The notes: a model not told the origin generated them from the letters alone. A stretch of 40,193 bases of DNA from Polyangiaceae bacterium (GCA_025937785.1 JAICQQ010000055.1:1-40193), one strand, 5' to 3'; numbered from the stretch's first letter, positions 1 through 8,450 are shown. Made by a program: numbers and translations.

Positions 1-333
1 CCTTCTGCCACTGCCCCTCGTCCAGCTGCTGTCTAACCATGCTGGCCTACCCATGGAACACACTTCGACCGCCATGGATAGCTCTTTCCTCGACTTCTCG
101 GGCACGGGCACGCACACGTTCACGTTCACGTTCACGGGCCGCACCAATTCAGGGACAGGCTGTAGGAATGACCTGGCTTCGGTAGCGTAGCAGACGCCGG
201 GCCCCGGTCCGACGTTCAGTACGCATTTCCAGTTTCCATTCCTATTTCATATTTGGCTAACAACAGAAAGCATGACTCGCGAGGCCGAGTTTCCTGCACC
301 GCCGAGGGGTTTGCGGCGTGGAACGGAGGGCCG
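1..333. other. Gene-free left edge
   Basis: No convincing coding sequence is visible on either strand up to the stop codon of the minus-strand esterase-like gene at 334. The only structured element is the GTTCAC-hexamer repeat at 98-160. Short open frames that reach into this stretch have no start signal or recognisable product. The flanking gene to the left is outside the window. Confidence 0.6.
98..160 (+). repeat. Dispersed repeat, left copy (GTTCAC hexamers)
   Basis: This segment reads TCGGGCACGGGCACG, then three tandem GTTCAC hexamers, then GGGCC and finally CCAATTCAGGGACAGGC. The reverse complement of 40056-40115 has the same blocks in the same order: the same 15-nt head, two hexamers plus a degenerate one, GGGCC, and the same 17-nt tail. 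The two copies are therefore an inverted pair about 39.9 kb apart. No third copy was seen in the window. Its nature (dispersed intergenic repeat, regulatory element or recombination remnant) cannot be told from this sequence. Confidence 0.8.
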
Positions 334-1245
334 TTAGCCCGGAGGGGCTGCAGGGTGCCAGCCGGGGTGGCCCTCGACGAGCCACCCGAAGGCTTCTTCG
401 ATGCGATCGGCGACGGCGCCCAGGTAGGTGTGGCCGGCGCCGGGCGCGTACCGGCTGAGAGCCAGCAGGTCGCCGCGTGCGAGGAGCTGCACGCTCTTCT
501 CCGCGCCTCGATTGCAGCTGGCCACGCCGCAGACGAAAGCCACGCGTTCGCCGCCGCTGCGAGCGAAGAGGCGGGCGCTCGAGAGTGCCCAGGCGTCGAA
601 GCCACCTTCGACCAGGAGCACGCGTTTGAAGCGACCGGCGTGTGCCGGCAGCATCAGGGCACCCATGGTCGCGCCTTGGGAGTAGCCAGCGTAGACGTAG
701 CTCTCTGGAAGAATCCGCGTGGGGTACGTGGCCTCGAAGCTCTCGAGGGTGGCGAGCACCTCCTTCTCCAGCGCGAAGTGGTTGGGATAATAGAAGCCGG
801 CACCGGCGCCCACCAGGCGGTTGACCATCGCGCCGCGCGGGCACACGACGATGCCGCGCTCACCGAGTCGGTGGCGCCACGCAGCGCAGTGGGGCTCGGG
901 AGCGCCGCCCGCACCGTGGGTCGCAAACAGAACGGGTTGGCGCCCGCTCGCGGCCGGCAACGCCACGACGGCGTCGAGGTGACCGGTGACGGGCAGAGCC
1001 TCGAAGTGCGCAACGGGAGGCTCGCCCACCTCGCTCGGCGTCACTTCGGCGGCGCTTGGTTCGGCCGCGGCGGGGGGCTCGCTCTCGCTAGGAGCCGCGG
1101 ACGCGTGCGCCGCACCGGTGCTGCCGGTGCCTGGTCCCAACACTGGAGGCGCGGGGGCGTCGGGCGGCGGCGGAGCTCCGCACGAGCCGACCCACAGGGC
1201 AGCCGCGATGACCGCGGCCCGGCGCTTGACCCCCAGCCAGCTCAC
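334..1245 (-). CDS. Lipoprotein of the alpha/beta-hydrolase (esterase) type
   Basis: The product is 303 residues. It begins with a short basic-hydrophobic signal and a lipobox-like V-G-S-C (Cys22), followed by a Pro/Ala-rich linker, so it is probably a membrane-anchored lipoprotein. The rest looks like an alpha/beta hydrolase. It has an oxyanion-type HGAGG, a nucleophile elbow GYSQGA with Ser189, and a late GAGHTY whose His272 would be the catalytic histidine. The substrate cannot be predicted. The GTG start at 1245 lies 5 nt after the moaA stop, so it is probably cotranscribed with moaA, although no molybdenum role is known for such a protein. The open frame continues upstream into moaA, but the signal peptide fixes the start. 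Confidence 0.75.
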   Translation of the reverse strand: MSWLGVKRRAAVIAAALWVGSCGAPPPPDAPAPPVLGPGTGSTGAAHASAAPSESEPPAAAEPSAAEVTPSEVGEPPVAHFEALPVTGHLDAVVALPAASGRQPVLFATHGAGGAPEPHCAAWRHRLGERGIVVCPRGAMVNRLVGAGAGFYYPNHFALEKEVLATLESFEATYPTRILPESYVYAGYSQGATMGALMLPAHAGRFKRVLLVEGGFDAWALSSARLFARSGGERVAFVCGVASCNRGAEKSVQLLARGDLLALSRYAPGAGHTYLGAVADRIEEAFGWLVEGHPGWHPAAPPG

Positions 1246-1250
1246 CCGTG

Positions 1251-2270
1251 TCAGCCCCCGAGGTACGACATTTCGAGGCGCCGAGGACCGGGCGTCGACG
1301 AGCGAAGCTCGGAGTAGCGATCGGCCCGACGCTGCCAGACGTCGGCGATGCCCGCCTCGAGTTCGTCGTTCGTCGCCCCGGCGCGGAGCAGCGCGCCGAC
1401 ATCGGTGCCCTGACTGGCGAACAGGCAGGTGTACAGCATCCCGCTCGCCGAAAGTCGCGCCCGCGTGCAATGCCCACAGAAGGGCTGGCTGACGCTGGTG
1501 ATGAAGCCGATTTCTGCTGCGGAACCCGCGATGCGATGCCGGCGCGCGACCTCGCCGCGGTAGCTGGCTTCGACCGGCGTGAGCTCGAAGGCGTTCCCGA
1601 GCATGGCCAACATCTCGTCTGCGCTGACCACGTCGCGTCGAGACCAGCGGTTGGTTTGGCCGACGTCCATGAATTCGATGAAACGTACCGTGTGACCGCG
1701 GCCGGTAAAGTGGCGTGCGATGTCCACGAGCTCGTGCTCGTTCACGCCGCGCTTGACCACGGTGTTGATCTTGATGCTCTGAAAGCCGCAACGCTCAGCG
1801 GCTTCTATCCCTCGCAGCACCCGAGCCAGTGAGTTGCCGGCGTCCGTGATGGCCTCGAAGGTTCGTGGGTCCAAGCTGTCGACGCTCACCGTGAGCCGAT
1901 CGAGCCCTGCCTCTCGCAAGGCCCCGGCTTGCTCTTCGAGCAGCGAACCGTTGGTGGTGAGCGAAAGGTCGCAGCGAAAGTCGCGGAGCAACGCGACGAG
2001 CACGGGGAGCTCGCGCCGGAGCAACGGCTCGCCCCCGGTGATGCGCAGCTTCTTCACGCCGAGTCCGACGAACACGCCGGCGACGCGCGTGATCTCTTCG
2101 AAGCTCAGGATCGCGCTCTTGGGCAGGAAGCGGAAGCCGGGGCCGAAGGCTTCTTTGGGCATGCAGTAGCGACAGCGAAAATTGCAACGGTCCGTGACGC
2201 TGATCCGCAAGTCGCGGAGCGGCCGATCGAGCTGATCTCTGGGGGCGACGGTGGGCAGCGGCTGGTTCAC
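1251..2270 (-). CDS. moaA: GTP 3',8-cyclase MoaA
   Basis: This is the radical-SAM enzyme that starts molybdenum cofactor synthesis by rearranging GTP to 3',8-cyclo-GTP, which MoaC converts to cyclic pyranopterin monophosphate. The product is 339 residues, the normal length. It has the N-terminal CxxxCxxC cluster (Cys29, Cys33, Cys36 in DRCNFRCRYC), the TGGEPLLR loop, the second cluster FCGHCTRARL with a distal TCLF cysteine, and the conserved C-terminal Gly-Gly. The start is a GTG with no clear Shine-Dalgarno sequence. The gene lies 43 nt downstream of the DUF4403-like lipoprotein and 5 nt upstream of the esterase-like gene. The MoaC fusion and MoaE are on the opposite strand, 1.5 kb away. 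Confidence 0.96.
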   Translation of the reverse strand: MNQPLPTVAPRDQLDRPLRDLRISVTDRCNFRCRYCMPKEAFGPGFRFLPKSAILSFEEITRVAGVFVGLGVKKLRITGGEPLLRRELPVLVALLRDFRCDLSLTTNGSLLEEQAGALREAGLDRLTVSVDSLDPRTFEAITDAGNSLARVLRGIEAAERCGFQSIKINTVVKRGVNEHELVDIARHFTGRGHTVRFIEFMDVGQTNRWSRRDVVSADEMLAMLGNAFELTPVEASYRGEVARRHRIAGSAAEIGFITSVSQPFCGHCTRARLSASGMLYTCLFASQGTDVGALLRAGATNDELEAGIADVWQRRADRYSELRSSTPGPRRLEMSYLGG

Positions 2271-2313
2271 GAGGACAAGGGCAACGTTACCTCGAACGGA
2301 GAGCTCCGGCCAG

Positions 2314-3705
2314 CTAACGCGGCGTTTCGCGCAAGCTCAGCTGCGCGACGGTCGGCAGCTCTGCGACGACGAGCACCCCTCCTTGCGTGACGACCGGCGC
2401 AGTCAGTTGGGGCGGGCCGACGGCAACGGTGAGCGTGAGCCGCTCGTCGGTGAACGCGGCCGCGGACTCGAGCAGCTGGTTCAGGCGCTTGGCCACGTCT
2501 TCGAACGGAAACTCCGTAGTCATCTTGCCGTGCGCGCTCAGGGCCTGCGGCAGGGCGCCGAGACTCGCGGGCGCGTCCGCGTCGAGGAAGCTGACGTCGG
2601 TGAGCGCCAGGCCTCCCGCGGGCGCCGGCTTCAGGCTGGCCACGAGCCAGGAGGTGCCGCAGGTGGCGCCGCTCAGCTCCGTTTCGATCACGACACGGTT
2701 TCGGCCGGCGATCGATGCCGTGTGCAGCGTCACGCGTTCGATCTTTTCTCCGTCGCCGAATTCTCCGCGAGCGCTTTCGCTGAGCTGCTTCGTGGCGCTG
2801 GCGACATCGACACGTTGAGCCACGCGTAGCGCCGGCTGTTCCGCGAACGCCGGCTCGGTCGCCAGCGGGGCCAGGGATACCGGCGCCACATTTCGATCGC
2901 ACGCGGTCGTGAGTTCTACGCCGAGCTCGACGCCTACGCCGACCTCGTACCCAGCGCTGCTTTCCTTGGCGGGAGCTTGCACGAAGCGCTTGGGGGTGGC
3001 GCGCAAGCAGTGGCGCGCATCGAGGAAGAGTGGGTTCTGCGAGAGCTGCCACACGCGCTCGGCCCATGGCTTCAGGGGCGGGAGCGAACGCTCGATGCGT
3101 TTCTCGATCGCGTCGAGGTTCGATTGTGCCAGTGACGTGAGGCGCGACGTGACGTCGAAGCCTGCGATCTGACAACCTCGTTGCGCACGCACACTGGTGC
3201 TGAGCTCCGGATAGCCAAAGTCGGCGCTCAGCGCGAGTGGCAGCGACACGGTCGTGGCCAGCACGGGCTGGCAGCGACCGTACGTGACACAGAACGGGCC
3301 CAGCGGCTTGCACACCTCGATCTGGGCATTGGCGAGCGTGGTCACGTGTAACGTGCCGTTCTTCAGGCTGGCGTCGAGCGCGCCGCGCGTCACGGTGTAG
3401 GTCACCCGGCCCGGAGCCCCGATGTGGCGATCTTTCTCGTGCGCCAGCGTGCCTGGGATCTGCGCCGCGATCCGCGCCAGAAGTTCGGCTTCCGTCACAT
3501 GACCGCTGACCACCAGCTGCGAGGTCGGGAGCTCGGCGGGCGCCGCGGGTTCGAGGCTGGGAGCCTCGCCCGCGAGCCGTTCCGAACAGTGCGCGCGCAG
3601 GGGCTCGCTCGTATCAGTCTGGCGCCCGGAACAAGCAGAGCCCAGCGCGAGCGCTGCCACGAAGAGACTTTTGAAGGAGGTCGACTCGACCGCGAGCACC
3701 CTCAC
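2314..3705 (-). CDS. DUF4403-like lipoprotein
   Basis: The product is 463 residues with an N-terminal signal and lipobox (ALALGSAC), so it is probably a lipoprotein. The body alternates beta-rich stretches with a central segment containing W-x-L-x-x-NPLFL and a following P-rich strand. This pattern recalls the DUF4403 family of envelope proteins of unknown function; the assignment rests on overall pattern, not on a search. Scattered cysteines (CKPLGPFC, GRCQP, RGCQ) suggest disulfides in an oxidising compartment. It starts with GTG, with other in-frame GTG codons close by. It is divergent from the MoaC fusion across only 39 nt, so the two promoters must overlap. It may lead a transcript including moaA and the esterase-like gene. 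Confidence 0.65.
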   Translation of the reverse strand: MRVLAVESTSFKSLFVAALALGSACSGRQTDTSEPLRAHCSERLAGEAPSLEPAAPAELPTSQLVVSGHVTEAELLARIAAQIPGTLAHEKDRHIGAPGRVTYTVTRGALDASLKNGTLHVTTLANAQIEVCKPLGPFCVTYGRCQPVLATTVSLPLALSADFGYPELSTSVRAQRGCQIAGFDVTSRLTSLAQSNLDAIEKRIERSLPPLKPWAERVWQLSQNPLFLDARHCLRATPKRFVQAPAKESSAGYEVGVGVELGVELTTACDRNVAPVSLAPLATEPAFAEQPALRVAQRVDVASATKQLSESARGEFGDGEKIERVTLHTASIAGRNRVVIETELSGATCGTSWLVASLKPAPAGGLALTDVSFLDADAPASLGALPQALSAHGKMTTEFPFEDVAKRLNQLLESAAAFTDERLTLTVAVGPPQLTAPVVTQGGVLVVAELPTVAQLSLRETPR

Positions 3706-3744
3706 ACGTTAGGCTAGGATGGGTCCGATGCCAAACCTGGAGCG

Positions 3745-4638
3745 ATGTGCCCCGTGAAAGTGTATGCGTTCGAAGAAATCGACGACTCGTTGAAGCTACT
3801 GCCCCTGTGTGCACGGCGCGCACTCGACGGCACAGGAGCCAAGATCTCGCTGGCCAGCTGGCAACAGCTGCCTGTCGGCGCGCGCCGCGAGTTGTGCGAG
3901 TTGGGCAGCGTTCCCGAGCTGAACCCAGCCGCGGTGCGCGAGCTACTCGACGGCGCTCGAGTCGACCGCGAACCCGTCGACGCGGCGGAGCCTAGCGCTG
4001 CCGCGGTGCCGCCGAGCGTGATCGCGCTGTTGACTGCGGGCCAGCTGCTCAGCGCGGCGACCTGGGCCGCGCTCGCGCCTCTCGACCGGTATGCGCTCGC
4101 CAAGATCGCCGGTCGAGGGCGCGTCCAGCGGTTCGCCCAGGCCTACGCCGAGATCGTCGGCGCGAGCGGGCTTTCGAGTCACCTCGCGGCGAGCGGCGAG
4201 GTGCGCATGGTCGACGTCGGGGCGAAGCAGCCGACGCTGCGACGTGCGCTCGCGGAAAGTGGGGTGAGCATGAGCGAGCAGGCGTTCGCAGCCCTCGCGG
4301 GGCACGAGACCGAGAAGGGCGACGTGCTCGCTACGGCCCGCATCGCCGGCATCATGGCTGCCAAGAAGACGGCGGAGCTGATTCCCTTGTGCCATCCGCT
4401 CAGCCTGGTGCGGTGCGAGGTTCGCTTGGAGCTCGTGCCCAGCGACCGCCGCGTGGTCGTGCGGGCCGAGGCCGAGGTCATCGATCGTACTGGGGTCGAG
4501 ATGGAGGCCATGGTCGCAGCGAGCACCGCGGCGCTCACCATCTACGACATGCTCAAGGGCATCGATCGCGCGATGCTGGTCGGGCCCACGCGCTTGCTCG
4601 AAAAGTCGGGCGGCAAGAGCGGAGGCTTTCGACGATGA
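3745..4638 (+). CDS. moaC: Nitrate-reductase-associated domain fused to MoaC
   Basis: The product is 297 residues in two parts. Residues 155-297 are a full MoaC, cyclic pyranopterin monophosphate synthase: MVDVGAK, KGDVLATARIAGIMAAKKT, ELIPLCHPL, TGVEMEAM and YDMLK (Asp268 and Lys271 match the catalytic Asp/Lys pair), ending KSGGKSGGF. Residues 4-137 resemble the cyanobacterial nitrate reductase-associated family (Nitr_red_assoc). Matching features are FEEIDDSLKLLPLCAR, a GAKISLASW segment, and a second half with LSAATWAALAPLDRYALAKI. The join is in one uninterrupted frame. GTG at 3754 is an alternative start with better spacing from GGAG. The stop overlaps the moaE start (ATGA). The N-domain has no biochemical function I can name; a link to molybdoenzyme maturation is inferred from the fusion. 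Confidence 0.9.
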   Translation: MCPVKVYAFEEIDDSLKLLPLCARRALDGTGAKISLASWQQLPVGARRELCELGSVPELNPAAVRELLDGARVDREPVDAAEPSAAAVPPSVIALLTAGQLLSAATWAALAPLDRYALAKIAGRGRVQRFAQAYAEIVGASGLSSHLAASGEVRMVDVGAKQPTLRRALAESGVSMSEQAFAALAGHETEKGDVLATARIAGIMAAKKTAELIPLCHPLSLVRCEVRLELVPSDRRVVVRAEAEVIDRTGVEMEAMVAASTAALTIYDMLKGIDRAMLVGPTRLLEKSGGKSGGFRR

Positions 4639-5117
4639 CTGCGCAGGCGAACGCGACGGGGCTGTTCGAGGTGCGCGCGACCCCGCTCGATCCGAGCGAA
4701 GCGATCCGCGCCGTGAGCGGTCCGAGCGTGGGCGGTATTGCCACGTTCGTGGGCACCGTGCGCGACCAGAACCAGGGGCAACGCGTCACGCTGCTCGACT
4801 ACGAGGCGTACCAGGGCATGGCCGAGAAGCAGATGCGTCAGGTCGCCGAGCAGATCCAGCGAGAAATCCCGGGCGTGGCGCTGGCCGCGCTGCATCGCGT
4901 CGGTCGGCTCGAGGTCGGAGACATAGCGGTGGTGTGTGCTGCCTCGTCCGCCCACCGCGGTGAGGCGCTGGCCGCGTGTCAGCTCTTGATCGACCGCATC
5001 AAGACGGAGGTGCCGATCTGGAAGCGGGAGCACGGCCCCGACGGTCCGTATTGGGTGGGTTGGGAAGACGCGCGCACCGGTGGCCACGGCTCGCCAGATG
5101 GCGGCGTCGGACCTTGA
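4635..5117 (+). CDS. moaE: Molybdopterin synthase large subunit MoaE
   Basis: MoaE forms molybdopterin synthase with MoaD and inserts the dithiolene sulfurs into cyclic pyranopterin monophosphate. The product is 160 residues. Diagnostic segments are GGIATFVGTVRDQNQG, LDYEAY, HRVGRLEVGDIAV, SSAHRGEAL and KTEVPIWKRE, which contains the conserved active-site lysines. The ATG overlaps the moaC stop by 4 nt, so the two are translationally coupled. A longer open frame upstream in this reading frame only shadows moaC. No moaD is present in the window, so the small sulfur-carrier subunit must be encoded elsewhere. Confidence 0.95.
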   Translation: MTAQANATGLFEVRATPLDPSEAIRAVSGPSVGGIATFVGTVRDQNQGQRVTLLDYEAYQGMAEKQMRQVAEQIQREIPGVALAALHRVGRLEVGDIAVVCAASSAHRGEALAACQLLIDRIKTEVPIWKREHGPDGPYWVGWEDARTGGHGSPDGGVGP

Positions 5118-5352
5118 GCGATTTGAGAGGTCGCAAGTTGTCATTTTGGGCGGCGCGCTCACTGCTCACGCTCATCTGCCAACCATGGTTGCCGCGCGCT
5201 TTCCGATGACAAAGGCGTATAAGTCCCAGTCGCTCCCGAATTTATCGTGGTGCGACAGCCGCCCTCGCGTTTTCTGGTACACTGTTCCACTTGCGAAGCC
5301 CAGGCGACCCGCCTGCAGTGCTGAACAGCTTAGCGAACGGAGCGAGCGACGC

Positions 5353-7218
5353 ATGGTCGGCAAACTAAAGTTGTGGTCGCCCTTGGCGACAATGGTGGCG
5401 TTGGGTCTGATGAGCCACGGGGCGGTTGCGCAGGTCTTTCAGACCGACGCAGCCCAGACACCGCTGCCACAGCCTGTGGGCGAGTCGGAGTTGAACCTGG
5501 TCACCAACTCGTGGGGATGGAACGTCGACACCCCGGTGAACTGGGACGCTGACGGGAACGAGATCTCTAACGAGATGCTCACCTTCGGCGACTTTTATCC
5601 GACGTTCGAAAACGGCGACGCGATCACGCTCGAAGGTCTGTTCAAGTGGCGTGGCGAAACGCTCGATCCCGTGGCGGATGCCCGAACCGAGCCCGGCCAT
5701 TTCTCGCCGCAGTGCGGCTTCACGGGGCAGCTTCTGCTCTTGGGGGGCAACTGTCAGGTCGCTTTTGGTTGGTACAACATCGACGATCCGAATAGTACGA
5801 CCCCTCCAGCCCCGGGCGAGATCCACGAGTTCATCCCTTCAGACTTGTTCCAGGACCTCGACTGTCGCGATCAAAACTGTGACCCGAAGACGGACGGATT
5901 CTGCCCGTTGGCTTGGGACAACGTGGCCCCTCGGCGGCTCAACTGCGAGGGCTGGCAGCCGCTGGTTTTCGACGCCGGAGCGATCCAAGAGGATCCCGAC
6001 TATCGGGGAGGCCAAGTGGGGTTTGCCGTCATCGGTAACCCAAACAGCGGCAAGTGCACGGAGAGCAAGTTCTCGCTGCGCGGCCAGAACCAGAAGAACG
6101 CGAGCGGTGAGGCTTGGGTAACGACGCTGGTGTACCAATCCACCGTGGATCCGGAAGGGTTCTACCTGGCGTTCGAAGATCTACCGATGTCCGAGGCGGA
6201 CTGGAAGCAGACGGGTGTACAGGGAGACACGGCCACCAACGACGGCGACTTCAATGACTTCGTGTTCTACGTGACGGGTCTCGGTTGCGAGGGCGGTGGC
6301 GACTCCTGCGACACCGGGCTGCTCGGCGCGTGTTCGCTCGGGCGCACCGATTGCGCCGCCGAAGGGCAGACCGGCATGTGCCGCCCCATCATCCAGCCAG
6401 GCGCCGAGATCTGCGACAACGTCGACAATGATTGCAACGGCACGGTTGACGATGGCGAAGGCCTGTGCTCCGAGGGTCTGGTGTGCGACAAGGGCTCGTG
6501 CGTCGAACCCTGCGGGGGTGGCGAGTTCGCGTGCGAAGTCGGTTTCGCTTGCAACAGCCAAGGCATCTGCATCGACGCCGCGTGCGCCGAGGTGGTGTGC
6601 GAGGCGGGTGAGGCCTGTCGTCAAGGCGTCTGCGTGGGCGCCTGCGAAGGGGTCACCTGTCCCGTGGGGCAAGAGTGCCAGCTCGGGCGTTGCGTGGATC
6701 CGTGCGCCGGCATCGAGTGTCCGGCGGGCAGAGTCTGCGACCGCGGTTTGTGTCTCTCGAACTGTTCCTGCCGCGGCTGCGACGCCGGTCTCACCTGCGC
6801 TGCCGACGGTCGCTGCATCGATTCGGCGTGTGACGACGTGGTCTGCGACGGCGGGCTCGTGTGCCAACTCGGGCAATGTGTCGACGCGTGCGAGGGCGTG
6901 GTGTGCCCCGGCGGCGGCGTGTGCATGAACGGCAGCTGCAGCGATCCGGTCACTGGCAACACCAGCTCCGGTTCCGGTTCCGGCGGCACCTTTTCGATCG
7001 ACGGCGGCAACAACATCAACGGCATCAGCACCGCTGCCTCGAGCACCAGCCCGTCGAACGGTAACGGCAGCGGCACCTCCGGCGGCAGCGCCCGCCCCGC
7101 GTCGGAGACCAGCGGGTGCAGTTGCCGTGTCGCCGCACCCAACTCCGGCGGCTGGTCCCTCGCGCTCCTGGCGCTCGCAGCCGGCGTGATCGCTGCGCGT
7201 CGCCGCCGCGCCGCCTGA
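5353..7218 (+). CDS. Secreted Cys-rich protein with MYXO-CTERM sorting signal
   Basis: The product is 621 residues. A signal peptide ends near Ala26 (AVA-Q). The N-terminal half (about 27-305) ends in GDFNDFVFYV, resembling DUF4114. Next comes a MopE/putative metal-binding type motif, CDNVDNDCNGTVDDG, near residue 354. A run of short Cys-rich repeats follows (patterns like CxxGxxCxxGxC, about 365-535), then a Ser/Gly/Asn-rich linker. The end is GCSC (588-591), a hydrophobic helix and an Arg-rich tail: a MYXO-CTERM signal. Family knowledge says such signals are cleaved and the protein anchored at the cell surface by a myxosortase. The ATG at 5353 is chosen because it begins the signal peptide and has GGAG 10 nt upstream. 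The ligand is unknown. Confidence 0.85.
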   Translation: MVGKLKLWSPLATMVALGLMSHGAVAQVFQTDAAQTPLPQPVGESELNLVTNSWGWNVDTPVNWDADGNEISNEMLTFGDFYPTFENGDAITLEGLFKWRGETLDPVADARTEPGHFSPQCGFTGQLLLLGGNCQVAFGWYNIDDPNSTTPPAPGEIHEFIPSDLFQDLDCRDQNCDPKTDGFCPLAWDNVAPRRLNCEGWQPLVFDAGAIQEDPDYRGGQVGFAVIGNPNSGKCTESKFSLRGQNQKNASGEAWVTTLVYQSTVDPEGFYLAFEDLPMSEADWKQTGVQGDTATNDGDFNDFVFYVTGLGCEGGGDSCDTGLLGACSLGRTDCAAEGQTGMCRPIIQPGAEICDNVDNDCNGTVDDGEGLCSEGLVCDKGSCVEPCGGGEFACEVGFACNSQGICIDAACAEVVCEAGEACRQGVCVGACEGVTCPVGQECQLGRCVDPCAGIECPAGRVCDRGLCLSNCSCRGCDAGLTCAADGRCIDSACDDVVCDGGLVCQLGQCVDACEGVVCPGGGVCMNGSCSDPVTGNTSSGSGSGGTFSIDGGNNINGISTAASSTSPSNGNGSGTSGGSARPASETSGCSCRVAAPNSGGWSLALLALAAGVIAARRRRAA

Positions 7219-7243
7219 CGTTCTCTGGCGGCTGTGGTACCCT
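7215..7243 (+). promoter_or_regulatory. Candidate promoter of the Uma2 gene
   Basis: CTGACG (7215-7220) and TACCCT (7238-7243) are separated by 17 nt, and TGG before the -10 gives an extended -10. The -35 overlaps the stop codon of the preceding gene. Only 8 nt separate the -10 from the ATG, so the transcript would have almost no leader. Identified by eye against the sigma-70 consensus. Confidence 0.35.
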
Positions 7244-7251
7244 CGCGGGGT

Positions 7252-7869
7252 ATGGCACAACCGGCCCTACCGCTCCCAGCCCCGCCAGAGCTGCAACAAG
7301 ACAGCATCGTGGTGCTGCGCAACGCGACCTGGGCTGATTTTCAGCGCGTGCTCGAGCTGAAGGGCGACAGCAGCGTCCCTCGCGTCGCGTACCTGGAGGG
7401 GGTGCTGGAACTCATGAGCCCGTCGCAGACTCACGAAGCCGCCAAGTCCATGATCGGTTGTCTCGTCGAGGCCTGGTGCATCGAGAAGGGCGTCGATATT
7501 ACACCCTACGGATCTTGGACGCACGAGGACAAGGAAAGCCAGCGCGGTATCGAGCCCGACGAGTGCTACGTGCTCGGTGACAGCGCTGAGCCCAAGCGCT
7601 GCGATCTGGCCATCGAGATCATCTGGACCAGCGGTAGCATCGACAAGCTCGAGATTTACCGAAAGCTTCGCGTGCGCGAGGTCTGGTTCTGGAAGCGTGG
7701 CGCGATTTCGGTGCACGAGTTGGACGGCGAACGCTACCGCGCGATCGCTGCGAGCCAGCTTCTGGCGGGTATCGACCTGGCCGAGCTCCTCGAGTTCGTC
7801 GACATCCGGCCGATGACCCGCGCGGTCCGCGAGTATCGCGCGCGCTTGGCGGCGCGGGCAGCGCGCTAG
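7252..7869 (+). CDS. Uma2 family (DUF820) endonuclease-fold protein
   Basis: The product is 205 residues, typical for Uma2/DUF820, a PD-(D/E)XK nuclease-fold family abundant as paralogues in cyanobacteria and myxobacteria. Visible family features are AYLEGVLELMSPSQTHE, GIEPDECYVLGD, and the core CDLAIEII followed by IDKLEIYRKLRVREVWFW. The acidic pair plus Lys are consistent with an active site. The biological role of the family is not established. The ATG at 7252 is preferred over the in-frame GTG at 7234, which lies in the candidate promoter. It ends tail-to-tail with mobA, the two stop codons sharing the bases CTAG. Confidence 0.85.
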   Translation: MAQPALPLPAPPELQQDSIVVLRNATWADFQRVLELKGDSSVPRVAYLEGVLELMSPSQTHEAAKSMIGCLVEAWCIEKGVDITPYGSWTHEDKESQRGIEPDECYVLGDSAEPKRCDLAIEIIWTSGSIDKLEIYRKLRVREVWFWKRGAISVHELDGERYRAIAASQLLAGIDLAELLEFVDIRPMTRAVREYRARLAARAAR

Positions 7870-8450
7870 TCCGAGCTCACGTCTTGGGGCGTATCCCAAT
7901 CGCGGAGCTGTCGCGCCTCGTCTTCGTCGATCGGCAACGCCGCCGCGCCGAGTTCGTCGAGCACGCCGTAGAGGCCGAGCCGGCGCGACGCGAGCCGCGC
8001 GGCGATCACCGGCGTCGCGGCGTCGCTGCGGTAGCGCGCGAAGAACGGCTGCCAGCGCCCGTCGACACGGGCCGCGACCGCCGGCTGATCGGGTGCGTGG
8101 CAGGCGAGCCGTTCGAGCAACGCTGCCTCGATGTAGGGCAGGTCGCAGGCCAGGCACAGCACCTCGCCGGTCCCAAGGCGCGCGGCTTCGTGGCACAGGG
8201 CGGCAAGACCCGCGAGCGGACCTGCGCCCGCGTCGCCCCGATCGGGGAGCTGCGGCAACACGACGCCGTCGTAGGCAGGGTGCCGTCCCACCAGCACCAC
8301 CCGGGCGGCGGGCAGCGTGTGCTGGGCGAGCGCGGCGAGCCGTTCGACCAGAGTGAGCGGTGAGCCCGGCGCGACGAGCAGCCCCTTGGGGCGCCCCTGC
8401 ATGCGCGTGCTCTTACCCCCCACGAAGATGCCGACGAGCCCGACGTTCAC
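7866..8450 (-). CDS. mobA: Molybdenum cofactor guanylyltransferase-like protein MobA
   Basis: The product is 194 residues and belongs to the MobA-like nucleotidyltransferases, which transfer GMP (or CMP in relatives) to molybdopterin. It has the N-terminal GGKSTRMQGRPKGLL signature, with Gly-Gly, Arg and Lys for nucleotide binding, an AGAGPLAGL segment, and CDLPYIEAALLERL, the metal-binding Asp region. The GTG start overlaps the moeA stop by 4 nt (GTGA), so the two are coupled and the cofactor assignment is strong. GTP versus CTP preference cannot be settled by eye. The open frame runs far upstream inside moeA, but that part has no homologous features. Confidence 0.88.
   Translation of the reverse strand: MNVGLVGIFVGGKSTRMQGRPKGLLVAPGSPLTLVERLAALAQHTLPAARVVLVGRHPAYDGVVLPQLPDRGDAGAGPLAGLAALCHEAARLGTGEVLCLACDLPYIEAALLERLACHAPDQPAVAARVDGRWQPFFARYRSDAATPVIAARLASRRLGLYGVLDELGAAALPIDEDEARQLRDWDTPQDVSSD

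Noticed and set aside
253..1317. 354-residue plus-strand frame
   Set aside because: It is the complement of the esterase-like gene, which has a lipobox and catalytic motifs; the plus frame has none.
334..1791. 485-residue minus-strand frame as one gene
   Set aside because: The upstream third lies inside moaA in another frame. The signal peptide and GTG at 1245 give a natural start.
5221..5352. Promoter at TGGTACACT before the MYXO-CTERM gene
   Set aside because: An extended -10-like TACACT is at 5278-5283, but no -35 fits. It is too weak to list as a feature, though a promoter must lie in this region.
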